A DNA stretch of 64,000 nucleotides from Burkholderia sp. Bp9142 (GTDB lineage Bacteria > Pseudomonadota > Gammaproteobacteria > Burkholderiales > Burkholderiaceae). Where the stretch lies: positions 1 to 64,000 of the forward strand of contig NZ_QTPP01000016.1 in the NCBI RefSeq assembly GCF_003853415.1, in the 5' to 3' direction. The notes below the pieces were generated by a model, which saw nothing but the letters and a program-made list of their open reading frames with translations, ran no database searches and was not told the DNA's origin. The translations under genes were made by a program, and so were the position numbers. The first letter of the stretch is position 1, and each line of letters opens with the position of its first letter. Shown one piece after another: positions 1-7,936 of this stretch.

Positions 1-67
1 TGCCGTTGGCCCGCGAGGATCCACCTCCTGCTTCTGCTCTCACGTTCACGGGTGGGACGCGTTCATT

Positions 68-1003
68 TCAATTCTCCGTCGCGTCGAAGGCGCGGCGCAG
101 CGCGTCGGCGCCGAACGTCAGCACGCGCTCGGCCGCATCGAGCGCGCCGAGCATGCTCGCGAAACCGTGCAGCTGGCCCGGCCAGCGCACGAGCGACACC
201 GGCGTGCCGGCCTGCGCGAGACGCAATCCATACGCTTCGGCCTCGTCGCGCAGCGGGTCGAATTCCGCGCTGACGATCGTGGCCGGCGCCACGCCCGACA
301 GGTCCGCCGCGGCGAGCGGGCTGGCGAGCGGCGATGCGCGGTCGGCACCGTCTTCGAAATACTGGCGCTTGAACCAGCGCATCGCGTCCGCCGTCAGGAA
401 ATAGCCTTCGCCGAGCGATTCGTACGATGGATGCTCGGTCGCGCAATCGACGACCGGATACAGCAGCAACTGGTGCGCGATCGCGATGCCCGAACCGCGC
501 AACTGCAGCGCGGCGACCGCGGCCAGGTTGCCGCCCGCGCTGTCGCCGGCCACGGCAATCGCATCGGCGCGCGCGCCGAGATCGCGCGCACTGGCGGCGG
601 CCCAGCGCACGGCATCGCATGCGTCCTGCGCGGCCGCCGGGAAGCGTGCTTCGGGCGCGAGCCTGTAGTCGACCGACAGCACGAGCGTGCGCGCCCGTTT
701 GGCGAGGCTGCGGCACAGATTCGCGTGCGAATCGATACCGCACGCGACGAAGCCGCCGCCGTGGAAAAACACGGTCAGCGGCAATCGCCCGTCGGCGTCG
801 GGCCGATACAGTCGTGCGGATAACTGGCGACCCGGGGCGGGAATCTGCCAGTCCTCTTCGGCGGCGATCGCATCGCCGGGCGCGAAGGCGCTGCCGCCGG
901 CGAGGCTCGCGCGGTACGCGGGCACGGTCAGTCGATCGAAATCGATCGCGGGCGCTTGGGCGAGCGCGGCGAGCAGCGCCTGCGCCTGAGGGTCGAGCGG
1001 CAT
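68..1003 (-). CDS. alpha/beta hydrolase (HSL/acetyl-esterase-like)
   Basis: A 311-residue cytoplasmic hydrolase, probably a carboxylesterase or lipase of the hormone-sensitive-lipase group. The oxyanion-hole motif HGGGF lies in the first third of the protein and the nucleophile elbow GDSAGGN near the middle. A late Asp (EFDPLRDE) and a His in the LHGF segment can complete the Ser-Asp-His triad. There is no signal peptide. The ATG at 1003 gives the normal family length. The gene diverges from the LuxR-type regulator at 1285, and an 18-bp palindrome lies between them, so the two may be linked. The substrate cannot be deduced. Family call is firm, physiological role unknown. Confidence 0.9.
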   Translation of the reverse strand: MPLDPQAQALLAALAQAPAIDFDRLTVPAYRASLAGGSAFAPGDAIAAEEDWQIPAPGRQLSARLYRPDADGRLPLTVFFHGGGFVACGIDSHANLCRSLAKRARTLVLSVDYRLAPEARFPAAAQDACDAVRWAAASARDLGARADAIAVAGDSAGGNLAAVAALQLRGSGIAIAHQLLLYPVVDCATEHPSYESLGEGYFLTADAMRWFKRQYFEDGADRASPLASPLAAADLSGVAPATIVSAEFDPLRDEAEAYGLRLAQAGTPVSLVRWPGQLHGFASMLGALDAAERVLTFGADALRRAFDATEN

Positions 1004-1179
1004 GGGAACTCCTGTCTGAATCTGATGCGGTCTGAATCAGGTAAACCCGCGTCGCGGTTTTCCCTGAGCCCGAGCCGGACGCTTGCCGGCACGGCCTGAC
1101 GGGCATTCCAGCGCAGCGGGCAGGGCGCCACATCATCCGATTGGACGATGGTTCGCGCGTCCGGATGGCCAAAGCTCAC

Positions 1180-1226
1180 CATTCAGTGAATGTCCCGATG
1201 ACGCCGGAATTAAGACGCGTCTTAAT
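1180..1226. promoter_or_regulatory. two palindromes in the hydrolase/LuxR divergent region
   Basis: Positions 1209-1226 form a perfect 18-bp palindrome (ATTAAGACGCGTCTTAAT). Positions 1180-1192 form a second dyad (CATTCA-G-TGAATG). Both lie in the 281-bp gap between the divergent hydrolase and regulator genes. The long palindrome is AT-rich on both flanks inside GC-rich DNA, as expected for an operator. It also argues that the reading frame open upstream of 1285 is leader, not coding sequence. Which protein binds is unknown; the neighbouring LuxR-type regulator is the simplest guess. Confidence 0.5.
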
Positions 1227-1284
1227 CATGGCGGCGCGGATGAGTCGCACCGACAACGAGTTGCATGGAGGATGGAGCGTGCTG

Positions 1285-2475
1285 ATGGAGACGAGATGGG
1301 CTCCGCAAGAGAGCCAGCCAACAAGCGAGGAGGCCGACATCGGCGTCGCGGATTTCAGCGAGCTGATGGCGCGCATCTACCAGGGGCCGATGGAAACGCC
1401 GCCGTGGGCGGGCGCGCTCGAGATGGTTCGCCGGCTGCTGCAGGCCAACTACGTGACGCTGATCCTGCGCGCGGCCGCGAGCGACCGCCGCGCGCCGCTG
1501 TCCGTGCACGCATCGGAGTTCGGCCCGGTCGTGCCGGTCGACGGCGAGGCGTCGTACAACAACTACTACTATTCGCTCGATCCGTTCGTCGGCCTGCCGG
1601 CCGATCGCGTGGTCACGGTCGACGATGTGTTCGGCGATACGGGCTGGCTGTCGAGCGAACTGTACAAGCAGTTCCTGAAACCGCAGGACGTGCGCTACAT
1701 CCTCGGCGCGGACCTGCGCACGCCGTCGGGCGTCGAGTGCCGGTTCCGCGTGTGCCGCAATCATGCGTCCAAGCAGTTCTCCGCGCGCGACAAGACGCTC
1801 TGCGCGCTGCTGCTGCCGCATCTGAAGCGCGCGGTCGAGCTGCATTCGCGGCTCGACACGGCCGAGGTCGAACGATCGATCTACGCGAACGCGATCAACC
1901 GGATGCAGATCGGCACGATCACGCTCGACGAGAACGGCACGATCATCGACATGAACAGCGTCGCCGACGAGATCCTGAAGCAGAACAACGGTCTGACGAT
2001 TGCGCGCGGCACGATCGAGGCGACCGATGCGCAGGAGAACCGCACGCTCAAGCGGCTGATCCGTCACGCGGTGATGGGACACCACGGCACGGCCGCGGCG
2101 ATCGTCGAGGCGATGCCGATCACGCGCGGCTTCGACAAGCCGCGCCTCGGGCTGCTGGTGCGCACCGTGCTGCTGTCCGACTGGTCGGAGGACAACAAGC
2201 GCCGGCCGGCCGTCACGCTGTTCCTGCGCGATCCCGACCGCAAGCCGCAGGGCGCGCAGGAAATCATCCGCAAGCTGTTCGACCTGACGCCCGCCGAGAC
2301 CTCGCTCGCGCTGCTGCTGACGAACGGATTGACGCTCGAGGAGGCGGCGGAGGAGTCGGGGATCAGCAAGAACACGGCACGCACGCACTTGCGCGCGATC
2401 TTCTCGAAGACGGGTGTCACACGCCAGGCGACGCTCGTGCGGATCCTGCTCGGGAGCGTGGTGCCGCTGGGGTGA
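1285..2475 (+). CDS. LuxR-type helix-turn-helix transcriptional regulator
   Basis: About 396 residues. The C-terminal ~65 residues form a LuxR/NarL-type HTH: a FDLTPAETSLALLL entry, then EEAAEESGISKNTARTHLRAIFSKTGV. The N-terminal ~300 residues look like a GAF/PAS-type sensory region with no acyl-homoserine-lactone-binding signature and no receiver domain. The frame is open from 1141, but the ATG at 1285 has a GGAG 7 nt upstream. A GTG at 1279, with its own GGAG at 1267, is an alternative. An earlier start would place the 18-bp palindrome inside the gene. The ligand is unknown; the divergent hydrolase may be a target. Confidence 0.85.
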   Translation: METRWAPQESQPTSEEADIGVADFSELMARIYQGPMETPPWAGALEMVRRLLQANYVTLILRAAASDRRAPLSVHASEFGPVVPVDGEASYNNYYYSLDPFVGLPADRVVTVDDVFGDTGWLSSELYKQFLKPQDVRYILGADLRTPSGVECRFRVCRNHASKQFSARDKTLCALLLPHLKRAVELHSRLDTAEVERSIYANAINRMQIGTITLDENGTIIDMNSVADEILKQNNGLTIARGTIEATDAQENRTLKRLIRHAVMGHHGTAAAIVEAMPITRGFDKPRLGLLVRTVLLSDWSEDNKRRPAVTLFLRDPDRKPQGAQEIIRKLFDLTPAETSLALLLTNGLTLEEAAEESGISKNTARTHLRAIFSKTGVTRQATLVRILLGSVVPLG

Positions 2476-2658
2476 TCGGGGGCGGTACGTCGCATGCCGC
2501 CGCATCGATATCGAATGGATTCGTCCCCAGATACATCGACTGCGGTCGACGCGCATGCGGAACAGCGATCACGGCATCATGAACGAGAGGCTCGTGCGCA
2601 GCCGATGGCAGGTATCGGGTGTGTCAGGTCATCGCGCGGGCCGATGTCGCATGCATCG

Positions 2659-3324
2659 TCACGACCCGCGCGTCGAACGGCTCACCCACGCCGCCAATGC
2701 CGGCCATTGCGCGCAACCGCGCCGGATGAACCCGGCACCCGTGCGGATCACGATCGCACCGATCGCAAGCGCGGCGAGATCGTCGAGACGGCCGAGGCCG
2801 ACCCACGCCGCGCTCATCGCGAGCGCCGCCAGCAACGCCGACAGTGCGTCGGCGCGCACATGCCAGCCGCTTGCTTCGAGCAGGGCCGAGCCGGTTTCGC
2901 GCGCCTTGCGCAACATCCAGCGCGACAGCGCGGCCTTGCCGGTCAGCGTGAGGACGATCAGCGCGAGCGTCATCGCGCCGGGCTGCACGACGGGCGGTGC
3001 GTCGAACCGGTTTGCCGCTTGCCAGATCATCTGTACGCCCGTCGCGACGAGCAACGCGCCGAGTCCTGCCAGCGCGAGCGGCTCGTAGGTCGGGCGCCGC
3101 TCGGGCGGCAGCCGCGCGTCGAGCCGGCACGCGACCAGGATCAGCGCGTCGGCCGCGAAATCGATCGCCGCGTGCGCGACGTCCGCAAACAGGCCGGACG
3201 AATGCGCGGACCACGCCGCGACCGCCTCGGCGGCGAGCAACAGCAGGTTGATCGCGAGACTGGCGGCGAGGGCGCGGGACGTGGCCGCATAAACGTGGGG
3301 CGTGGCGCGCGACGTGCGCTGCAT
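2659..3324 (-). CDS. short cation-diffusion-facilitator (CDF) transporter
   Basis: A 221-residue inner-membrane protein with about six hydrophobic segments. It shows the CDF metal-site pattern twice: H-x3-D in FADVAHAAIDFAAD (TM2) and H-x3-D in HVRADALSALLA (TM5). CDF proteins use such sites to export Zn, Co, Ni, Cd or Mn in exchange for protons. The usual C-terminal cytoplasmic regulatory domain is missing: the protein stops soon after TM6, so it belongs to the short CDF type or is a truncation. No good ribosome-binding site precedes the ATG. The decayed transporter end at 3541-3665 lies upstream on the same strand. Confidence 0.8.
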   Translation of the reverse strand: MQRTSRATPHVYAATSRALAASLAINLLLLAAEAVAAWSAHSSGLFADVAHAAIDFAADALILVACRLDARLPPERRPTYEPLALAGLGALLVATGVQMIWQAANRFDAPPVVQPGAMTLALIVLTLTGKAALSRWMLRKARETGSALLEASGWHVRADALSALLAALAMSAAWVGLGRLDDLAALAIGAIVIRTGAGFIRRGCAQWPALAAWVSRSTRGS

Positions 3325-3449
3325 GGCGTATTCGTCTGTCGAAAGCGTGGGCAGCCTCGAACGCTACCGGCCGACGATTGCAGATACGTGACAGCAGCGG
3401 GCATCGCGTGTTGACCCGCTAAACGGTCGCGCAAATCCTGCTTGTTGGA

Positions 3450-3467
3450 GGTGTAATAGCCAACACC
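3450..3467. promoter_or_regulatory. dyad upstream of the CDF gene
   Basis: GGTGT-N8-ACACC, overlapped by TGTTGG-N11-CCAACA at 3443-3465. It lies about 120 bp upstream of the CDF start and downstream of the transporter remnant. It could be a metal-regulator operator. No regulator gene is adjacent, and chance occurrence is possible. Apart from this dyad and the remnant at 3541-3665, the 3325-3692 gap holds nothing I can recognise. Confidence 0.25.
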
Positions 3468-3540
3468 GTCCGGCTGCCGGCATGCACGCAAGCGGCAAGC
3501 CGACCTCGATCGATGTGAGCGAGCTCGGCCATGGCGAAAT

Positions 3541-3665
3541 CAGCTCAAGGCGGTGACGCCCTGATAACCGACAAACAGACCCACGACCATGATCAGCGCG
3601 CTTGAGAAGTACGGCGCCTCTCGCGCGAAATCGCCGAACCCGCCCCGGGTGGCGCGCCCGAAAAG
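3541..3665 (-). pseudogene. 3' remnant of a multi-pass membrane transporter
   Basis: Reading leftward, an open segment of about 40 codons ends in a stop at 3541-3543. It encodes a very hydrophobic tail (core SSALIMVVGLFVGYQG) preceded by a basic stretch and has no start codon of its own; a stop codon (3666-3668) bounds it upstream. It looks like the last transmembrane helix of a transporter whose body has been lost. A NicO-type Ni/Co exporter would fit beside a CDF gene, but 40 residues do not allow a family call. The chromate operon begins only ~40 bp away, so the loss may date from insertion of that cassette. Confidence 0.4.
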
Positions 3666-3692
3666 TTAACTTGTAGAGTTTGAGACACGAAA

Positions 3693-3706
3693 GTAGCATT
3701 TGCTAC
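3693..3706. promoter_or_regulatory. palindrome abutting the chrB start codon
   Basis: GTAGCA-TT-TGCTAC ends at 3706 and the chrB ATG begins at 3707. No Shine-Dalgarno sequence precedes that ATG. A repressor bound here would block transcription or initiation directly. ChrB proteins act as chromate-sensing regulators of chr operons in some bacteria, so autoregulation by ChrB is the obvious hypothesis. Confidence 0.5.
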
Positions 3707-4684
3707 ATGAACACTGTCTCCACCTGGTCGCTCCTCGTCCTGACCCTGCCTACGGAAAACGCGACGGCCCGCATGCGGTTCTGGCGTGCGCTCAAGGCAA
3801 AGGGCTGCGCGGTGCTGCGTGACGGCATTTATCTGCTGCCGTACACGGAGGCGCGCGAAAGCATGCTGCGTGAACTCGCTGGCGCGATCGCCGAAAGCGG
3901 CGGCACCGCCCACCTGTTGCGGGCGCCAAGCCTCGACGCGTCTCAGGAGCTGGAATTTCGCGCGCTGTTCGATCGCGACGAGGATTACGCCAGCTTCATC
4001 CAGGCGCTCGCGGAAGCCCGCAAGACGCTTTCCGGCCAGTCCGCGACGGAACTGACGCGCCTGCTGCGCCGCCAGCGCAAGGATTTCGACACCATCCGGA
4101 CGATCGACTATTTCCCGGGCGATTCGGCAACCCGGGCCGAAGTCGCGTTGCAGGACTTCACCGCACTCGTCGACACCGTGCTGTCGCCGGGCGAGCCGCA
4201 TGCCGCGGAGCGCGCGATCCGCCTGCTCGCGATCGACGAATATCAAGGGCGCACCTGGGCGACACGTCAGCGCATGTGGGTCGATCGCGTCGCCAGTGCA
4301 TGGCTGATTCGCCGTTTCATCGATGCGCGAGCCCGCTTCAACTGGCTCGCGTCGCCGGCGGATTGCCCGCCTGACGCGCTCGGCTTCGATTTCGACGGCG
4401 CCGCATTCACGCACGCCGGCGAGCGCGTGACGTTCGAGGTATTGCTCGCGAGTTTCGGGCTCGACAAGGATCCGGCGCTGCTGCGGCTCGGCGAGATCGT
4501 GCATGCGCTCGACGTCGGCGGGCCTGCCGCGCCCGAGGCGGTCGGATTCGAGGCGGTGATGGCCGGCACGCGCCAACGCACCGAAAACGACGACCAGTTG
4601 CTGGAGCAGATGGGCGCGGTGCTCGACGCGCTGTACGCACACTTCGCATCGAATGGAAAGGGAGAAACCGGGGGACGTTCATGA
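3707..4684 (+). CDS. chrB: chromate resistance protein ChrB
   Basis: A 325-residue, two-part ChrB protein. The N-terminal ~150 residues form the ChrB N domain (WSLLVLTLPTEN start, then LRDGIYLLP). The C-terminal half has the family signature WVDRVASAWLIRRFID near residue 195 and a conserved FDFDGAAFTHAG segment. ChrB is reported as a chromate-responsive regulator needed for full resistance. The ATG at 3707 was chosen over a TTG at 3680, which would place the 3693-3706 palindrome in coding sequence. It overlaps chrA by ATGA. It heads the operon chrB-chrA-(chrC remnant)-ChrB domain-MFS. Confidence 0.92.
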   Translation: MNTVSTWSLLVLTLPTENATARMRFWRALKAKGCAVLRDGIYLLPYTEARESMLRELAGAIAESGGTAHLLRAPSLDASQELEFRALFDRDEDYASFIQALAEARKTLSGQSATELTRLLRRQRKDFDTIRTIDYFPGDSATRAEVALQDFTALVDTVLSPGEPHAAERAIRLLAIDEYQGRTWATRQRMWVDRVASAWLIRRFIDARARFNWLASPADCPPDALGFDFDGAAFTHAGERVTFEVLLASFGLDKDPALLRLGEIVHALDVGGPAAPEAVGFEAVMAGTRQRTENDDQLLEQMGAVLDALYAHFASNGKGETGGRS

Positions 4685-5859
4685 CCACGACCATCGCCAC
4701 CAACGCACCGGCCTACTCGCTGGGCCAGTTGGTCGCCTACATGCTGCGGCTCGGTACCTTCGGCTTCGGCGGCCCGGTCGCGCTCGCCGGCTACATGCGC
4801 CGCGATCTCGTCGAACGGCATGGCTGGATCACGGAAGCGGACTACAAGGAAGGGCTCACGCTTGCCCAACTCGCACCGGGGCCGATGGCCGCCCAGCTCG
4901 CGATCTATCTCGGCTTCGTCCACTACCGGATTCTCGGCGCGACCCTCGTCGGGCTCGCGTTTGTCCTGCCGTCGTTCCTCATGGTCCTTGGGCTCGGCTT
5001 CGCGTACGCGCACTTCGGCGGCCTGTCGTGGATGCAGGCGGTCTTCTACGGGGTAGGCGCCGCCGTGGTCGGCATCATCGCGATGAGCGCCTACAAGCTC
5101 ACCACCAAGACCGTCGGCCAGGACAAGCTGCTTTGGGCCATCTTCCTGACGCTTGCCGCCGTGACCTTCATCACGGAGTCGGAAATCGCGTGGCTGTTCA
5201 TCGTCGCCGGCCTGATCGGCTGGCTCTGGCGCGCCCCGCCAAAATGGCTGCACAAGGGCGGGCTGAACGCGCTCGCCGGCGTCAACCTGCCGGCAGCCAG
5301 CGGCCTGCTGAGTGGCATCGATCTGCCGCAACTCGCGCAGATCGGCGTGTTCTTCGCCAAAGCGGGCGCGTTCGTGTTCGGGTCGGGGCTCGCGATCGTG
5401 CCGTTCCTGTACGGCGGGGTCGTGACCGAACATCATTGGCTCAACGACAAGCAGTTCGTCGACGCCGTCGCGGTCGCGATGATCACGCCGGGGCCGGTCG
5501 TGATTACGGTCGGCTTTATCGGGTACATCGTGGCGGGCCTGCCCGGCGCGTGCGTCGCCGCCCTCGGCACGTTCCTGCCTTGCTATCTGTTCACCATCAT
5601 TCCTGCGCCTTACGTGAAAAAGTACGGGCACCGGCCCGACGTCAAGGCGTTCGTCGACGGCATCACGGCGGCGGCCGTCGGCGCGATCACGGGTTCCGTG
5701 CTCGTCATCGCGAAGCGCTCGATCGTCGACATACCCACCGCCGCCGTCGCCGTGGCGACCGTCCTGCTGCTGTGGCGCTTCAAGAAGCTGCAGGAGCCGG
5801 TGATCGTGACCGCCGCGGCACTCTTCGGGCTGGTGGCCTACCCGCTGCTCCACCATTGA
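4681..5859 (+). CDS. chrA: chromate efflux transporter ChrA
   Basis: A 392-residue CHR-family inner-membrane protein with two homologous halves, the usual long form. The first half carries the FGFGGP signature near residue 30 and AQLAPGPMAAQLAIYLG. The second half repeats it as FGSGLAIVPFL and AMITPGPVVITVGFIGY. ChrA exports chromate from the cytoplasm using the proton-motive force. Its start overlaps the chrB stop (ATGA), so the two are translationally coupled. The protein is intact, so the operon should still confer chromate resistance despite loss of chrC downstream. Confidence 0.95.
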   Translation: MTTTIATNAPAYSLGQLVAYMLRLGTFGFGGPVALAGYMRRDLVERHGWITEADYKEGLTLAQLAPGPMAAQLAIYLGFVHYRILGATLVGLAFVLPSFLMVLGLGFAYAHFGGLSWMQAVFYGVGAAVVGIIAMSAYKLTTKTVGQDKLLWAIFLTLAAVTFITESEIAWLFIVAGLIGWLWRAPPKWLHKGGLNALAGVNLPAASGLLSGIDLPQLAQIGVFFAKAGAFVFGSGLAIVPFLYGGVVTEHHWLNDKQFVDAVAVAMITPGPVVITVGFIGYIVAGLPGACVAALGTFLPCYLFTIIPAPYVKKYGHRPDVKAFVDGITAAAVGAITGSVLVIAKRSIVDIPTAAVAVATVLLLWRFKKLQEPVIVTAAALFGLVAYPLLHH

Positions 5860-5881
5860 CTCGCATTTCCGGGAGTTGACC

Positions 5882-5990
5882 ATGACGTACGAGATGAAAG
5901 CGTTGTCGTGCGATCCGACTCGTGGCTGACGATGGCAGGCTGATCGTCAGCCGCCCGGCCGGCGACGAGGACGAAGAGGACGACGACTGA
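5882..5990 (+). pseudogene. chrC: decayed chrC (Fe-superoxide dismutase) 5' end
   Basis: A GGGAG site precedes an ATG at 5882. The first 15 codons (MTYEMKALSCDPTRG) closely resemble the start of ChrC, the Fe-SOD of chr operons, and then hit a stop at 5927. In the next frame a segment resembling the following ChrC block appears (RLIVSR, compare KLIVSH), which fits a +1 frameshift. That frame ends in an acidic run and a stop at 5988. The remaining ~160 codons of chrC are absent. The position, between chrA and another ChrB-type gene, is where chrC usually sits. Recognition rests on memory of the family N-terminus. Confidence 0.5.
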
Positions 5991-6119
5991 CCGTTCGGGC
6001 ACATCGTCCACGTCCTCCGCACCGCCAGACAGGCGCAGTGCCGTGCAATGGATTGTGCGCGTGAACGACTGATGAGCGATTGCACGGGAACTTCCCTGCA
6101 TTCGGACAGGAGGAGCGCC

Positions 6120-6548
6120 ATGAAATGGATCACGCGTGAACGGCCGAAGATCGATCGAATCGCCTGCCCATGGCTGATCGCCCGGTTTATCGACAAGGCC
6201 CCCGAGTTCCTCTACGTCCCGGGGACGGACGTGTTGCGCATGGCGGAGGAAACGGGCGCGATTCCGTACGACGTGCCTGGTGTCGAACTCGGGCACCATG
6301 ATGAGTTCTGCAGCTTCGATGCGTTCCTCGACAAATACCAGCTGCATGAGCCGGCCTTGCTCAAGCTTGCCACGATCGTGCGCGGTGCGGATACCGGGCG
6401 GCTCGATCTCGCGCCGGAAGCGACGGGCCTGTATGCCATCTCGATCGGGCTTTCCGGGAACTTCGCCGACGATCACGAGCAGCTACGGCACGGGATGGTG
6501 ATGTACGACGCGCTCTACGCGTGGTGTCGGCGTGATGCACGTGCCTAG
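6120..6548 (+). CDS. stand-alone ChrB C-terminal-domain protein
   Basis: 142 residues corresponding to only the C-terminal domain of ChrB. It shares KIDRIACPWLIARFIDKAP with WVDRVASAWLIRRFID of full-length ChrB, and adds a VELGHHDEFCSFDAF segment containing His-His and Cys, which could bind a ligand or metal. It has an excellent GGAGG site 7 nt before the ATG. It is the fourth cistron of the chr operon and overlaps the start of the MFS gene. Such single-domain proteins recur in chr operons. Their exact role is unsettled: sensing or accessory detoxification. Confidence 0.85.
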   Translation: MKWITRERPKIDRIACPWLIARFIDKAPEFLYVPGTDVLRMAEETGAIPYDVPGVELGHHDEFCSFDAFLDKYQLHEPALLKLATIVRGADTGRLDLAPEATGLYAISIGLSGNFADDHEQLRHGMVMYDALYAWCRRDARA

Positions 6549-7803
6549 CGGCCGCGTGGCCATCTCGTTCGCAATGCGTCTTTCGCGCCGGCTCCTTCCG
6601 GCCGGTGTCGAGCATGCCGCGTGGATCATCCTCGCGAGTCGTGGTCTGCGCGGGTTCTGTGACGGCTTCATCGCGGTGCTGCTCCCCGCGTATCTGCTGT
6701 TGCTCGGCTTCGCGCAGGTCCACGTGGGCTTGATCAGCACCTCGACGTTGATGGGGTCGGCTGTCGCGACGATCGCGGTCGGCATGGTGGCCAGCCGCTT
6801 TCCGCACCGCCGGGTGCTGACGCTCGCCGCCGTCCTCATGGCCGCGACCGGCATCGGCTTCGCCAGCCTGTCGACCTTGTGGCCACTGCTCGTGGTGGCC
6901 TTCGTCGGCACGCTCAACCCGAGTTCAGGCGACGTCAGTCTCTTCCTGCCGCTCGAGCAGGCCCGTCTTGCCGAAGCGGCGACCGGCGACGCGCGAACCG
7001 CGCTGTTTGCACGCTACAGCCTGGTCGGCGCCGTGTCGGCCGCATTGGGCGCACTCGCTGCAGGCCTGCCGCTCTGGCTTGCCTCGCACACCGGGATGTC
7101 GCCGCTGGCCGCGATGCGCGCGATGTTTCTCGTTTATGCGGTGACGGGCCTCGCGGTGTGCGCGCTGTACGCCCGATTGCCGCGTACGGCATCGCACGCG
7201 GCCACGGTCACGCCTCCGCTCGGGCCATCGCGGCGCATCGTCACGCGGCTTGCGCTGCTGTTCAGTGTCGACGCGTTCGCGGGTGGCCTCGTCGTCAACT
7301 CTCTGCTGGCGCTCTGGTTGATGCAGCGCTTCGGATTTTCCGTGAGCGCGGCGGGCCGGTTCTTCTTTTGCACCGGACTGCTTGCCGCAGGCTCCCAGCT
7401 CGCAGCGGCACCGCTCTCACGCAGGATCGGCCTGCTCAACACCATGGTCTTCACGCACATCCCGTCGAGCGTCTGTCTGATCGGCGCGGCGCTGGCACCG
7501 TCGCTGCCGCTGACGTTGACGCTTCTGCTCATGCGCAGCGCGTTGTCGCAAATGGACGTGCCGACGCGAACCGCTTATGTGATGGCCGTCGTCACGCCGA
7601 TGGAGCGCCCGGCCGCCGCCAGCTTCACGTCCGTGCCGCGCAGCCTCGCGGCCGCGATCGCACCGACGCTGGCTGGCGGCTTGTTCGGCCTTGGCTGGCT
7701 TGGCGCGCCGCTGGTCGCATGCGGTGTGCTGAAGATCGTATATGACCTTTCGCTGCTGGCCGCTTTCCGCCACATCAAACCGGACGAAGGGGGCAGGCCA
7801 TAG
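6535..7803 (+). CDS. MFS transporter of the chromate operon
   Basis: A 422-residue inner-membrane protein with about 12 hydrophobic segments in two halves, joined by a basic loop near residues 205-225. MFS-like loops include FPHRRVL after TM2. The ATG at 6535 overlaps the upstream gene by 14 nt; ATGs at 6532 and 6571 are alternatives. MFS genes often close chr operons in Burkholderiales. The substrate is not known; efflux of an oxidative by-product or chromium species is conjecture. No terminator is evident after the stop. Confidence 0.85.
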   Translation: MHVPSGRVAISFAMRLSRRLLPAGVEHAAWIILASRGLRGFCDGFIAVLLPAYLLLLGFAQVHVGLISTSTLMGSAVATIAVGMVASRFPHRRVLTLAAVLMAATGIGFASLSTLWPLLVVAFVGTLNPSSGDVSLFLPLEQARLAEAATGDARTALFARYSLVGAVSAALGALAAGLPLWLASHTGMSPLAAMRAMFLVYAVTGLAVCALYARLPRTASHAATVTPPLGPSRRIVTRLALLFSVDAFAGGLVVNSLLALWLMQRFGFSVSAAGRFFFCTGLLAAGSQLAAAPLSRRIGLLNTMVFTHIPSSVCLIGAALAPSLPLTLTLLLMRSALSQMDVPTRTAYVMAVVTPMERPAAASFTSVPRSLAAAIAPTLAGGLFGLGWLGAPLVACGVLKIVYDLSLLAAFRHIKPDEGGRP

Positions 7804-7842
7804 GGGATATCCGATCAAGACATCGGCGCTCCACGAATCTCA

Positions 7843-7909
7843 ACATTATAGAAATAATGTCAAATTCATCTCGGCTGGTGATTGGATATCAAACGGTTTA
7901 CGTTATATT
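7843..7909 (+). promoter_or_regulatory. inverted repeat and sigma-70-like promoter before the KfrA-like gene
   Basis: ACATTAT-N4-ATAATGT at 7843-7860 is a perfect 7-bp dyad. It is followed by a plausible promoter: TTGGAT at 7882, a 16-bp spacer, and TATATT at 7904. The region is AT-rich against GC-rich flanks. KfrA proteins bind palindromes in their own promoters, so this is a candidate autoregulatory operator. Confidence 0.45.
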
Positions 7910-7936
7910 ATTCACGAAATTCCAGACCAAACCGCC

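Noticed and set aside
1141..1284. N-terminal extension of the LuxR-type regulator
   Set aside because: It would contain both palindromes, has no ribosome-binding site at its start, and has low-complexity content. The starts at 1279/1285 have GGAG sites.
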